DNA from: Siphonodentalium dalli
Lineage: Eukaryota; Mollusca; Scaphopoda; Gadilida; Siphonodentaliidae
DNA length: 64,000 nt
Reading direction: 5' to 3'
NCBI GenBank assembly: GCA_032622095.1
Contig: CP136066.1
Location: 175,876,351 to 175,940,350 of the forward strand
Numbering within the stretch: position 1 is the first letter of the stretch; every line of letters begins with the position of its first letter. A program made the translations under genes and the position numbers. The notes beneath the pieces are model-generated. The model was given only the letters and a program-made list of their open reading frames with translations. It was not told where the DNA came from and did no database searches. This document shows, in pieces, positions 44,544 to 56,689 of the stretch.

Positions 44544-45317
44544 AATCAGGGAACGATTGCAACAATGGGATTGTGCTCTAAATCAATTTAACAAATGGCA
44601 TGTCTATCAACACGAGTTTCACGCTCTGTTCATCACTTTATTTGTCATAGATTTCTGCAAGATGCTTCACCCGCAAAGACACAATTTGGTGTATTCACAT
44701 GTATATATGTATATATTAAAGGGTATAGGAGCTCTCTATCTGTATGTCCGTTTGTCTGTTCGCAACTATTCTCCAATACCCCTGGACCGATTTCAATTAA
44801 ATCAGGTGTGGTGATTTGTGTGGTAACCGGCGTTAGGTTTTAAAAAATTTGATTTAAAAATAAGAAAATATATATTTTTTTTACATTGTGTTAAATTGAG
44901 TAAAGAGTTGAATCTAAAAAGAAAATTAACGTTTGTTTGTTTTAAATTTTTTTTTTTTTAAATTAAAATGTTCAAATGATCAAAATGTGCTCTAAGCCCC
45001 CCTGACGCTGAATTACGTCTCCATAATCGAGTCAATCCTGGACCAAGAGGCCAGTCAAGTAAAGGCAATTTGGTTATGAGTTCACACCATAAGCGGCATC
45101 TGAACTGTTGGAAGTGGGCAACCATGGAGAGGGACAGCTTTTAATAAAGAAATATATTACATGAGTTGATTTTTTTTCAATGTCATAAAATAAAAAAGGT
45201 TCCCATGTTTTGAACTGGTAGAATATTATGGGAATTTATGGGCGTAGCCAGAGTGGAGCTTTGTGGCATGATCTACATCAAAATGAGTTTCAAATTTGAC
45301 TCATATAGCAATATAAG
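44544..45317. other. Gene-free AT-rich stretch
   Basis: It contains TGTATGTCCGTTTGTCTGTTCGC near 44740, loosely like the 5' part of the Helitron at 50170, but no terminus could be defined. T-rich low complexity lies at 44870-44970. No gene. Confidence 0.35.
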
Positions 45318-46171
45318 TTGAGGATCGCAAACTATGAGCAGAAGCATCGTTTTGGTGTCAAAATTAAAACGCTGAACCCTTCAAATGAATTCTTAGAAAA
45401 CACCAGTATTTGTGATTGCCACAAGCCATACAAAAAACCACAAGATATTTGTACAAATCATATATTTGGGGACATGTCTATATCTGAGCGTGCGAATGAA
45501 TCAACTGTGACATGGATTTTAAATGGATTTCCTTTATCAAAGAAACGCTGCGAGAAGTAAATATGGAAAGTGCGTGGCAGAACCAGTCACAACTAAGCAC
45601 GACAGACATGAAACGCATGAAAGCGAAATTAATAGAACAACACGCAGATTGCCTCTTCGGCAATCTAAATATGTCTATCTCAAGCCGTGCCATATTTTAT
45701 CGAAACATAAAGGATTCTGTCAGATTGAGCCGATACTTAATATATATATGCCCTCAGGCTCTCATCTGGCTACTTATTTACTGAAATTTAGAACAGCCAA
45801 CCACAGACTACCAGTGGAGCAATGCAGATGGAATAAATTAAAGTACATGTAAAGACACGAAATGCCCGTTATGTGGCGAAAATGTATGTAATGAATACCA
45901 TTTTGTTATTTTGTGTACAAAAATTAACGATATGCGAGAAACCTATATCCAGAAGTATTACTGGGAAAATCCTAACAAAATAAATTCTACATATTGCTGT
46001 CACTGCTTAATTTAAGTACATTGAAAAGAGTGAGCATTTTCTTAAAATTAGCGTTTCTAAAGTTACCAAGACACAAGTATTACATTATATTATATATAAT
46101 GTAAATATTATATGAGTTATACCATTTAAAAACAATATTCTTGAATGTATTAGCATTATTTGTATTTATTA
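45318..46171 (+). pseudogene. Decayed LINE ORF2 C-terminal region
   Basis: Across shifted frames the plus strand reads SHLATYLLKFRTANHRLPVE (ending ~45820) and then KCPLCGENVCNEYHFVILC with ...MRETYIQKYYWENPNK (45858-46014). This is the combination of a fingers-like motif and CxxC..H..C found at the C-terminus of several animal LINE ORF2 proteins. Stops and at least one frame shift separate the pieces. The frames at 45318-45560 and 45512-45784 are overlapping and only partly meaningful. MITE copy 3 starts right after, at 46172. Confidence 0.65.
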
Positions 46172-46671
46172 TTAAAGACACGGTTGGCCTTGGCGGTGGG
46201 TATCCTGTGAAAATATCTCCACCCGTCAAAAACCGCCACAAACAGAAAGGACATCAAAATGTAGATAGATGTCGTATACAAATAAGAAATATTGCATAAA
46301 CAGTATGTTATGGTCATTTGTTTGACCATTGTTATGTAAACAAAAGCATAAAAAGTTACTTTTCTGGTGTGTGTTTATATTATGATGGTAAACATAAAGA
46401 GCGTTCTTTGTTGGAGAATACCTGATATGGAACTAATAAAGAGCATTTATGTGTCATTTGTGTGTGATTAGCCAGTAGCATTGTGCTGTCTTCTGTAACA
46501 CAATCAGGCTCTTGCTTAGGTAAAATATAGTAGGTCGTTATGATAACATGCTGTTTACGCGATGGTCATGGTATATATGAACGAAACTGTATGCGTTTTA
46601 ATGTTTTTCTGTTTACGGTGTTTGGAACAAATATGAATATTTTCGACAATTAAGGCTGCACGTGCCTTTAA
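46172..46671. mobile_element. TTAA-bounded MITE, copy 3
   Basis: Third full-length copy of the family at 14315 and 25496, starting TTAAAGACACGGTTGGC and ending GCACGTGCCTTTAA. It has small indels relative to the others (for example loss of ~6 bp near 46268). It interrupts the 3' end of a decayed LINE. Confidence 0.88.
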
Positions 46672-46795
46672 TATCATATAATATAATATGATGGACTCAT
46701 TTATTGATGTACATGTAAGTTATGTATTGTTTGTATATATGTATATAAGTTGTATAGCATGTTGCAACTTAAATGTTGACTTTGCTAATAAACCA
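46672..46795 (+). mobile_element. Possible LINE 3' end continuing after MITE copy 3
   Basis: AT-rich sequence with TATGTATTGTTTGTATATATG ends in TTGACTTTGCTAATAAACC (AATAAA at ~46788). The position directly behind the LINE fragment suggests it is the tail of that LINE, split by the MITE. The support is positional only. Confidence 0.35.
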
Positions 46796-46939
46796 TCCAA
46801 CATGATAACACCAGTCAGCAGTCGCCACTTAGACACGCCCTCACTCGAAATTATTTACAGCTCCACCCTTTGAGGCTTTGACTGATTGAATGACAATTCT
46901 AAACCGCGATGAAGAAAAGACGGATTCGTCATCTCAAGT

Positions 46940-47756
46940 TTAGGGTGGATACACACATGCATGTAATCTCTGTAATTATCGTGTATTTGGCGTTTTACAT
47001 GGATCACACAGACCATGTAATATGTGTCCGTTGACCACAGTGAGCAAAGCTCTGAGCGTGCAGAGAACCGTTGACTGAACGAAGTCGTCAGGCCGCTTAG
47101 AATAATTGTTCACGGGATAACCCAAATGTTGGACTTTCTGTTTAAATCATTGTCAGTCTTCTCTTGAGTTTTATACCGATGATGGCCCCAGGAGTTCCCC
47201 AACCCAGGGGCTATGATCCCCAACATGGGGGCAATATTATCAGGATTTCCTGACGCAGGGGCTAAATATTACCCCCGACTTGGGGCTACATATGATCCCG
47301 AAAGCTACCAGACGGGGTGGCTAACTCTGAGCTATTTAAGTAAAACATATATGGTACCTTCTTGCCCAGATTATTCCGACCGATACATTCAACTAAGTCA
47401 CTTAGCGATGTGAAGCTTTCGAAACCCCACGCCAAGCAAGCATCATGGTCGAAAATGTTCTATATCAAGCCTGTATATACCAGATGTGTCGCTTCTGGTG
47501 ATGTGCATTAATAAAATGTCAGATATCACACAGACTTAACTAATTTCCACATCCGTAAGAGAAGACATGTTTTGGACTGGCCTTAAATGTCCTGATAGCA
47601 GAGAATTTGACTTCGCTTATGACTACTCACTTGTCTGGCCTGTTAACAATGAACCGCTCGCGCTCAGGTGATTAATGTTGTCAATTATTGGTGTGGCCAT
47701 GTAAAGTACATGTATTTTACATACAGAGATTACATGCATGTGTGTATCCACCCTAA
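46940..47756. mobile_element. 817-bp element with ~35-bp terminal inverted repeats
   Basis: TTAGGGTGGATACACACATG at the left continues through CATGTAATCTCTGTA and is matched perfectly by the reverse complement ending CCCTAA at 47756. The interior holds several near-repeats of CCCAGGGGCTA/GGGGGC (47190-47290) and short frames without transposase motifs. This fits a non-autonomous DNA transposon; superfamily is unknown. Confidence 0.75.
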
Positions 47757-47924
47757 GCCTCGATAAAGCTGGTTTAGCTGGACCGCCGAATTAGATGGTT
47801 TAGTTGCCGGTTTTATTCTAAGTTCAATGTGTCCAGCGAAGGCGAATGGCTTCGCTTACCACCATACCATTAGAATCCGAGAAAACAACGATACATTAGT
47901 AAATTATGCTATTTTCTGTCAAAA

Positions 47925-48097
47925 CTAATCTCTAACCATAAGGGGTATCCTTCCACAATCCACTCGATCGAGTGCGGTATATAATCTCTAACCAAAAGGG
48001 GTATCCTTCTACAATCCACTCGATCGAGTGCGGTAAATAATCTCTAACCAAAAGGGGTATCCTTCTACAATCTACTCGATCGAGTGCGGTAATCTCT
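47925..48097 (+). repeat. ~57-bp tandem repeat, 3 units, with a palindrome
   Basis: TAATCTCTAACCAAAAGGGG starts at 47925 (one change), 47982 and 48038. Each unit carries CACTCGATCGAGTG (last unit TACTCGATCGAGTG), a 14-bp palindrome. Copies are almost identical. Confidence 0.92.
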
Positions 48098-48283
48098 ATA
48101 TATGCATAATAGTCACAGATATTCATTAATTTTATTGCCTAGTCCGTGGGGTGAATTGAGTTCATGCACGCCCAATATTAACTTATTGTTACACGATGTG
48201 TGCCATGAGATGTCCAATCCACTATGGGTCAAATGTTTTAGTTACGTCTTTTTTACATGGAAGTTCGTACCATAGTTTACGGA

Positions 48284-48719
48284 TGGAGACTGAAACGGAC
48301 ATGGCTCATTCGAACCTCCAATTTTTGTACGTAATTTGGAGCGACGGATACGATAGGTCGATAAACAAACGAACTATTGATATACCGGCTTCATTTGCTC
48401 CGAAAAACACTTGCCATATTTCAGCCGTTTTCAACATTTCGCCAGAAGTCAGACAAACGCTTTTTATTGCTTCCATATCAGGATAGACTTCCACAGAACG
48501 CTCTTTTCAGCTCCCTGTCGTGCAAATGGATTTTTATTTTTGTGTTTGGGACTCAAACACCGTATTCACAGTTGTATTTTGCATTACTTCAGTGCGTATT
48601 TTTGGGTTACATAATGCCCGTAGAAAGGTAGTTCAGATATTTATCGACCTATTTCGATACTGAGAAAAATTCAAAAGCGAATAATATTATGCGTATTTTG
48701 GAGCGCAAAGCGCCATGCG
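48284..48719 (-). repeat. Dispersed ~420-bp repeat, copy 2 (inverted)
   Basis: Reverse-complement counterpart of 9031-9445 over essentially its whole length. Minus-strand codons such as NEAGISI...YPSLQIT resemble a decayed reading in the other copy (YEAGISI...YPPLQIT), so a coding ancestor is possible but not demonstrable here. Confidence 0.75.
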
Positions 48720-48989
48720 GACTTACAGTATATTATTTATTGCTGGCGTACAGTATCCCTTTAATCCGATCAAGCCACTCTTTCTGAGTCGATAGTCGAT
48801 CCACCGGCGGGCGCGAACTCATGCCGGTACATTAACACCATTACAGGTCGGACACTCCAACCACGGGGTGGGGGTTGAACTCCACTCGATTAACTCATTT
48901 GATGTTTGATACTGTATTTGTTTAATTATATAATGTATTCATGTAAACGGGGAACAAACCAAATATGTTCAAATAATCAATATAAAACT
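48720..48989. other. Gene-free stretch, nothing recognised
   Basis: A GC-richer patch near 48790-48880 (CCACCGGCGGGCGCGAACTC) has no motif. No gene. Confidence 0.3.
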
Positions 48990-49002
48990 AAACCAATGTG
49001 GT

Positions 49003-51320
49003 TTTGGTTGTGTAGCTTTGCAAGTATTATTTTGTTTATTTACGTGCTGGTAGTATGCCTTTAATGTTACCTTGTTTTCCGGACAGCAGTTAACGGGACG
49101 TTACTCTATACTTAAGTATACCTGGTTACTTATAATCAATGTTGCTTTGGTTGCAATGTGTATTATCGATGTTTTATTTGAATAGATGTTGGCGTTTCTT
49201 TTATTTGCTGAACAAAGGACTGTGATGAGTTGCTGAAGGTGTGACAAGGACAGTCTGCACAAAACAGAGACTCGCGGTATCAACATCTCATATCTGCGTT
49301 AAATTTTTGCCTTCAATTTGTGAAACCGAAAACAGACATTGGAATGTACATTCTGTCGTCCATTCACTGGCACGACTTAATAATGACACGATGCACCAAC
49401 TGTTTACTAAAACATATATATATCTGCACTAAGGTAAGTAAGTACTACGAGATTTTATCAATAATACAAAATCCAGTTTTGTTTATATTCACGTTCGTTG
49501 TGAACACAGCGATCTTGTTCCGGGGACGAGGTAGAGCCTCACGTCAACTATCTACACTGATAGGACTCTGTAATACTTCAAATATATACACTGATAGGAC
49601 TCTGTAATACTTCAAATATATACACTGATAGGACTCCATACTGCATAACATACGTCAAATATTACACTGTCTCTGTCTCTGTAATACTTCGAATATCTAC
49701 ACTGATAGGACACTGTAATTGTTCAAATATCAACACTGATAGGACTCTATAATAGTTCAAATATCAACACTGATATGACTCTGTAATAGTTCAAATATCG
49801 ACACTGATAGGACACTGTAATAGTTCAAATATCGACACTGATAGGACACTGTAATAGTTCAAATATCGACACTGATAGGACACTGTAATAGTTCAAATAT
49901 CGACACTGATAGGACACTGTAATAGTTCAAATATCGACACTGATAGGACACTGTAATACTTTAATTATCTACACTAATAGGACTCTGTAATAGTTCAAAT
50001 ATCGACACTGATAGGACACTGTAATACTTCAAATATCGACACTGATAGGACACTGTAATTGTTCAAATATCAACACTGATAGGAATATGTAATAGTTCAA
50101 ATATCTATATTGATTCGACTCTGTAATGCATAACATACGTCAAATATATACACTGATACGACTCTATAATCTATATATATATTGTTGCGAATGTATGTCT
50201 GTCTGTCTATATGTCGGCCTGTGTTCTATAGAAATTCACAGGGGACCATCTACATGGCACCAAAGGGATATAACAGGGGTATCTTTTTACGAGAAAGATA
50301 ATGGTGCGGGTTAAAATTCTCTAAATTGACGCCCTTGTTGTCAGGGGCAGAAAAGGGGGAGGGGTAGATTTTTGTTGTGTCGCCGATTACCACCAATCTT
50401 ATATACAATCATCCCCATGATATGAGAAATTTAATGGTATGGTTTAAATATGGTCAAAAGTGGCGCCGTTTGAGTCAGGGATGCACGGGAGGGGAGAGGG
50501 GCACCAATATTGATAAAAATAACTTTAGCGCCGATTTCCACCAAATTGATACACAATCTTTTCCATGATACAAGGAATATAATTGTGTGATTTAAAGGCG
50601 CCAAATTTGTGTTGTTTTGATGAGAGATTGGGGGGGGGCACAAATTTGATAAGAATTGGTTTAGTCGCCGATTGCCACCAAACATATACAAAATCATCCA
50701 CGTGGTATGAGTAGTCTAATGGTGTGGCTTAAAGCTGCCAAAAGTCATTCGAATCAGGGTGCACTGAAAGTGAGAGGGGCACCAAAATTGATACACACTA
50801 TTTTTAGCGCCAATTTCCACCAAATTGATAACTTTAACCTGAGCAATGCCGGGTAACCCTGCTAGTGCATAATATACGTCAAATATCTACACTGATTCGA
50901 CTCTATAATGTATAATGTACGTCAAATAGCTACACTGATTCGACTCTTTAATGTATAACATACATCAAATAGCTATACTGATACGACTCCACAAAGCATA
51001 ACATACGTCAAATATCTACAATGATACGACTCTATAGTGCATAACATACGTCAAATATCTACACGGATACGACTTTATACTGCATAATATACGTCAAATA
51101 GCTACACTAATAATACTCTATGATGCATAACATACGTCAAATATCCACACTGATTCGACTCTATAGTGCATAACATACGTCAAATATCTACACTGATTCG
51201 ACTCTATAGTGCATAACATTACGTAAAATATCTACACTGATACGACTCTATAATGCATAACATACGTCAAATATCTATACTAATACGAGTTTCTAATTCA
51301 TTAAATGCTTATATATTTAA
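49003..51320 (+). repeat. Dispersed repeat family R1, expanded copy
   Basis: Same block order as 13770-14314, including the CTAAGGTAAGTAAG donor-like stretch at ~49429. The short copy has one TACACTGATA unit; this one has an extensive minisatellite (about 49549-50169 and 50866-51290). 34-bp units are built on ATCGACACTGATAGGACACT, and later 43-bp units on ATCTACACTGATTCGACTCT with GCATAACATACG. The array is split by a Helitron. The right end ATGCTTATATATTTAA (to 51320) matches the sequence that abuts MITE copy 1. Confidence 0.8.
50170..50865 (+). mobile_element. Complete non-autonomous Helitron (696 bp)
   Basis: The element starts TCTATATATATATTGTTGCG and ends CTGCTAG, with an imperfect hairpin (ACCTGAGC / GCCGGGT) just before. 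It lies between host A (50169) and host T (50866). The surrounding minisatellite shows the empty site: uninterrupted units read CTCTATAATGCATAA, and here they read CTCTATAA then TGCATAA with the element between. The interior has about four ~145-bp subrepeats built on CGCCGATT(T)CCACCAAA. There is no Rep/helicase frame, so mobility would depend on an autonomous relative. Confidence 0.88.
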
Positions 51321-54264
51321 GACAGATAACCTCCCCGTTGCAGGAATATTCTGCATATTTTTCAATGCTTGTGCTTTCACCACCCTCTCTCGTCGCCTAT
51401 CTAGACTTTAACGTCTCTCTCATATACTATAATATTTCCAGCTCTTCCCGTCGCGTATGAAGGTGGAGAATGGGTGCGAAACAAGAGGGCAAACTTAACG
51501 TAAGCCATCGTTACCCTCCTCCTTAGTTTACCACCCCCCCTGTCACGTGCCGGGTGACAAATCTTTCTGTTGCCCGCTGAGCCGGCAGACATTGTTTTTG
51601 TCGCCAATCTGATGTTATATTACAAGAATATCTCCAAGCAACACACAGGGCAGTAACTCAACTATTTCACATCACAAAATAGTGTTATAATCATAAATCT
51701 CATATACCCCACGGATTCGAAAAAACACTAATTTGCGTATATATAGTGAACACTAATATTCAAACTTTTAAGTTGATACTTTTATCTGAAAACTGTTATT
51801 ATGTACTATTTACATAGAAACATCTGGGTGATTCAATATCTTCATATCGACATTATACGGTGCAACATTGAACGAGTCGACCCCTTGATGTCGGTTGGTT
51901 ATAAAATAATCTTACTGGTGTACAACGTAATGCATGCGTTTGTCGCGAATGAATTATCCTGTACGGTTATCCTTCATATCAGGAAATGATAAATAAATGA
52001 ATTGAAATAGACCTCTCCACGATGTCTGCATTGTGATCACAGAAGTATTTTGTGTGGGGATCGCGATGCAGTTGGTAATATTGACATATCCGAATGTACA
52101 TTTTAGAAATTGACAGCTTCCCAATAGCTTTCTGTGAAGATCGTAATGAAATTAATATCGCGAGTAAATTTCGCGCACAAGACGACATTTAATATGCCAA
52201 ATTGGAGAAGGTAAATAAACAGTGATTATCAAACGCGTAACGGATTGACTATCTTTTATGGAACATAAATCCCACAGGACGATACGAAGTTACTAAGAAC
52301 ATACTTAATCGCGAATGAAAACACTTGTGCCATGAGATGACTCAGTGCAACATCGTGCGTGTGAATGCATGGCAAGGATTTTACTTTAGTAATCAGATAG
52401 CAAAACAGTTGCTGTCCTTCTTCTCGGGAGACATTCCGTTCTCGAGCGAGTGACAAATATCAGTGTCTACCACGACAGCGGGCGACAACTGCATAATAAT
52501 ACCAGAATTAAGGTTTAGCCAAACCAGTCAAATATGGCCTACAGGGATATGTTTATCAGTTTTTAAACTTGGTAGAAAAGTATCAAAAACGTCACAAAAT
52601 TCAAAGAAAACAACAATCAATGTATCATATGTAGTTAACAACACTATACTGGTAGCAGACTAAAATAATATATGGCACATACTTACCAACCACACTCTTG
52701 ACTTTGTGCGCACGTTCTGACAAAACGGTCAGCTAATTTCCATACAAGAAAGTACATCAGGATCCAGGAGAACTCCATACGAAACGCTTTGTTGAGAAAT
52801 CCACATTTTATAATAACAAAAAGTATTTAATTTAAATTTTCAAAAGCCAGGGTATGTATTGTGGCTCAACTTCACCAGAAAGCAAACAGCTATATTTGAC
52901 TGTGACTGTAATTGTGCAAGGTCAGATTCCCTCAGCAAGCCAACTTATATTTTAGCATGGCCAGTCTGGTCTGAATCACAATCAAGATTAATCAAGAGAT
53001 TACTCAATGAATTCCAACCAGCAATTTTACTGCTGTGTGATATCTGGTTGTGTCATTTCAAAACTTGATCACTCGCTTCAAAAACATGAGAATTGAATAA
53101 TGTGTTGTATGGATAACAAAGCATTCTTGACAGAGAACTCCCCAACCAGGATTCAGTTTTGTTTGTGGAAATTTCTCAACAACAGACCCTGTACGTGTGC
53201 ACAAAGTCAGATTTCAGTTCGGAAGAAAGTATCACATATTACCAATTTCTTTCACAGGTAAATTACTATTTACTATACATAATATACGTATAGTTGTTTT
53301 TAGCTGAAGTTTGTGCCATTTTTTTCTCTATTTAGAAAATTACCCAAATTTGAACCGGAGTTCATATTGGACTTTGGTTAAGCCTTAAGTTGCCTTTTGC
53401 TTGAATTTATGTAATACGTGTATCACTGGGATTCAGTGGGCTCAACACTTTGGAATCTATAACGATTTGGCTCCAACTCGTTTCTGATTTTTGTGTTTAC
53501 TTTCGGCCATTTTGATCATGGAAAACCTTCCCTGTCAAGAGAAAATTGTTATGGTGATTATTTTGTCCCATTTGTTCAGAATGAGTAGTCGAATATTGAT
53601 ATAACATTTGTGATTGAGATAGGCGTCTCGATCAGCCAGTTTTTGCCTTGGATTTCGTAATTTCCAAATTCGTCATTAGTTTTGAGGTGAACAGAGACGG
53701 AATAAACCATGATACTTACGATAATTGTGATATGACATCACCAGACTCTCTAATCGCGTTTCGATATATCATCAATATCGTCAGCCGCTTTTATTTAATC
53801 ATGCACACGAGCTCCGACTCGCTTGTTCGAAGGGTCCTACTCATATCTCGCAAAGTGATTGTCTCCGACTCGTTTGCATAAATAGGACGATCATGGCAAA
53901 ATTTGTGACGCCATGAGCCATCTCGGGAAATAATGTGCGCTAATAATTATACGTTACAAGCATGGCGACCGTTTTAAGGCCAATTCACATCGGGCGCGAT
54001 TTTTACGGCCGTTTTCTACTCAATAAATTGGATCCTCCTGGATCCTTACTATATATAACTATACAATATGATAATAATGATGTGTGCTGACCGTGAGATT
54101 ACAGTGATAATGAGCTGAAGATGATATTGAGTTGTATATGATAGTGAGTTGTGATGAGTCTGATGACAGATGTTGGACGGATGGATGTCAGATGATGAGC
54201 TGAAGATTATAGTGAGTTGTAGATGATAGCGAGTTATGATGAGGCATATGAAGTTATATGTGTT
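51321..54264. other. Long gene-free stretch
   Basis: No coding frame with motifs was found; all are under 80 codons. Partial inverted similarity exists between ~52690-52810 and ~53130-53230 (TTGACTTTGTGCGCACGT versus its inverse near 53206; GTTGAGAAATCCACA versus TGTGGAAATTTCTCAAC), suggesting another old inverted-repeat element. GA/TGATG-rich sequence precedes the microsatellite at 54265. Confidence 0.4.
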
Positions 54265-54345
54265 TCTTTTCTTCTTCTTCTTTTTCTTCTTCTCCTTCTT
54301 CATTTTCTTCTTCTCCTTCTTCTTCTTCTTCTTCTTCATATTAAA
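54265..54345 (+). repeat. (CTT)n microsatellite
   Basis: CTTCTTCTT tract with few interruptions. The minus-strand Lys-rich frame (54049-54339) is a by-product. Confidence 0.95.
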
Positions 54346-54608
54346 CTAGTCGTAGTCCTATCCCCTTTTGGTTGATGGTATTTGTGAGACTGTCTGTGGC
54401 TGTATCCCTGTTTTTGAAATTCTTCACCTCATCAAGAACCCGTCCTGCTTCCATGGATGAGACCTAGTGCAATATCCCTCAGAGTCTTAAAAATATGATA
54501 GCGTGCCATGACCAATGAGGTGGCGGCCTTCTTGTTAAGTGGTGGGGTCCCTGGAAAGATGAGCATATTGTATTTATCGCTAATGTCAGCCCTATCGGCC
54601 TGGTGGAA

Positions 54609-55970
54609 TTAGTCTGAATTTTCATGCTCCAGCGCCATTGCAATGAACTCGAACTGGAGTCGTCTTTGATCACCGGTCATCGTCACCCAATTGTTCGGTG
54701 GCCATACCAATGTTAAATCTCCCGCTTCAACCATTATTCCCGTCTCTTCCGTCCATTCTCTGGGAGCTGGGGGTAGAAGTGGCAGTGCACCGCTGCTCAG
54801 TAGCTCCCGAGCCTCTTTCGCTTCTGTTGTTTGGAGTAGTGGAGCAGGCATGATTGGTGTCGCGTACCTGGCGCTGAAGTTGCTGTTATTAGAGTAGCTG
54901 TCATTGATTACCACATTTCTGATGTCAGTCCAATATGTGGTGTTCGAGCTTGCAGATGACTGGGTTTGACAAACTTTCGGTTTTGGTGTGGGGTTGTAGG
55001 TTACTGTGCTGAGTAGTTGTTCTGAGATGACTGGTGGTGAGGTGGTCTTGGGCGCTGGTGTGCCTACTTGAGTGGTGACTAGTGGTAAGGTGGTAACTAG
55101 TGTGCTCACTGGTGCTGGTGTGCTGATTGAAGTGGTGCCTGGTGCTGTTGTGCTGACTGGAGTGGTGACTGGTGCTGGTGTGCTGACTGGAGTGGTGACT
55201 GGTGCAGGTGTGCTGACTAGAGTGGTGACTGGTCGTGATGTGGTAATTGGTGTGCTGATTGGAGTGGTGTCTGGGGTGGTGACTGGTGCTGGTGCGCTGG
55301 TAGGAAGGTGGAGTTCGGTGATAATTGCTGGTACTGAAATAACTGATGTGGTGTCAGGTGATGGGTGGTAACGCATACTCTTCTAAGGACAGCACTAGTC
55401 CGGGCGGTAGTCCTAGTGTTTCTGCTGCTGTCTTTAACAAGTTGTGGTTCATGACCTTAGTCAACTTTGTGGTGGGTATACTGACCATATCCTTTAAGAC
55501 CGTCATACGCCGAATCGAGGCCGACATTCTGATTGGATTTGTATAAATCTCTTGGGCCATGTTCACTCTGTAGGTTGTTTTCCCCTCCACCAACAAGGCA
55601 TGTATATTTGTGTGAGCCAGGTCTATCTTGCGCATGGTTAGAATCTTCGTGTTATTATCGCCAGTCGGCCCTATCGGAGGTGATATGACAACTTCATCCG
55701 CATAATTTGTTTCCTGTTCTAGCGGTTGACTTACAGTTGGCTGCTTCTGTTTAGAGATTTTCTTCGGTTGAGTGGGACGACACCGCCATCCTCTCTCCCA
55801 GTCTTATATATTTCTTGTTGAGCCACCCTTCTTAGTACCTTTAACCAACCCCTGATAGCCACCCTCGCTGCCTCCGCTTGTCGAGAAGTTATTTCCGATG
55901 GCTTGATTACGAAGCTATAATCAGTCGGGACTGTAGCCATCCAGAATCCATTGCACTCTGTGAAAACAAT
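54609..55970 (-). pseudogene. Downstream ORF of the Gypsy element, Thr/Pro-rich
   Basis: Three minus-strand frames follow each other: 55940-55731 (ATVPTDYSFVIKPSEI...), 55635-55354 (HNLLKTAAETLGLPPGLVLS...) and 55376-54609. The last includes a Thr/Pro/Val repeat (APVTTPVST-like, DNA period 30 bp at ~55122-55250) and ends ...NNWVTMTGDQRRLQFEFIAM. I do not recognise the protein. Its position after integrase and its shared orientation suggest an extra 3' ORF of the retroelement. Continuity with the zinc-finger ORF across the LINE insertion supports that. It could instead be a captured host exon. Confidence 0.45.
55122..55250 (+). repeat. 30-bp tandem repeat in the Thr/Pro-rich ORF
   Basis: CTGGTGCTGGTGTGCTGACT plus GGAGTGGTGA recurs about four times with minor changes. 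The period keeps the minus-strand frame and encodes ten-residue Thr/Pro repeats. Confidence 0.85.
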
Positions 55971-55976
55971 TTGGTG

Positions 55977-56679
55977 GGATGGTCTTCATTTGGACTTATG
56001 CGCCTTAGTCTTCGTCCATACTTAACAATGCCTGCGGCAAAAAGGGTTGCTTCTTGTAATATTATGTCACGATTGGACTATTGCAATGCGCTTTTCGTGG
56101 GAAGTTCACAAGAACAATTAAGTCGTCTGCAACGTCTACAGAACTCAGCCGCGAGGATTGTAGTGCGTGTTCCGAAATCAACCCATGTCTCTCCAATTTT
56201 GAAAAACCTACATTGGCTCCCAGTGCGCGCGCGAATTGATTTCAAGTTAGCAACGTTCTGCTATCGTTACTTTAATTCATCTGCACCAGCATATATCTCG
56301 GACATTCTTACGTTGTATGTACCAGGCCGTGATAACCTCCGTTCAAAGGAAAAACAGCTTCTGGCTGTTCACGTGGGTAAATGTAAGAAAATTGAACGTC
56401 GTCTGTTTACACACGCCGCACCAAGTGTCTGGAACTCCATCCCTCTCGACATTCGTCGTTCGCACTCTATCGACATCTTCAAGCAACGACTTAAGACGAA
56501 CCTGTTCAATATTTACCCGCACACAACTAGCCGTAGATAGCAACATTGCATCTTTCTCCGTATCCATTGATAGTAAATATTCTAATGTCTGTACATGTAT
56601 ATAACCTGCATATAGAGTCACAAGCGCTTCGAGCTACACCAGGGATGAAGCGCTATACAAATGGTATATATTATTATTA
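55977..56679 (+). pseudogene. L2/CR1-like LINE fragment inserted in the Gypsy element
   Basis: The plus-strand frame ending at 56540 reads an RT C-terminal region: MSRLDYCNALFVGSSQEQLS, RLQNSAARIVVRVPKSTHVS, LHWLPVRARIDFKLATFCYR, LRSKEKQLLAV and APSVWNSIPLDIR. The 3' end follows with AGCGCTTCGAGC...GAAGCGCTATACAAATGG and a TATTATTATT tail. TTGGTG at 55971-55976 and again at 56680-56685 looks like a 6-bp target-site duplication, and the Gypsy reading resumes on the other side. It is 5' truncated and lacks RT catalytic motifs and endonuclease. The family matches 19027-19618. Confidence 0.88.
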
Positions 56680-56689
56680 TTGGTGTTTC

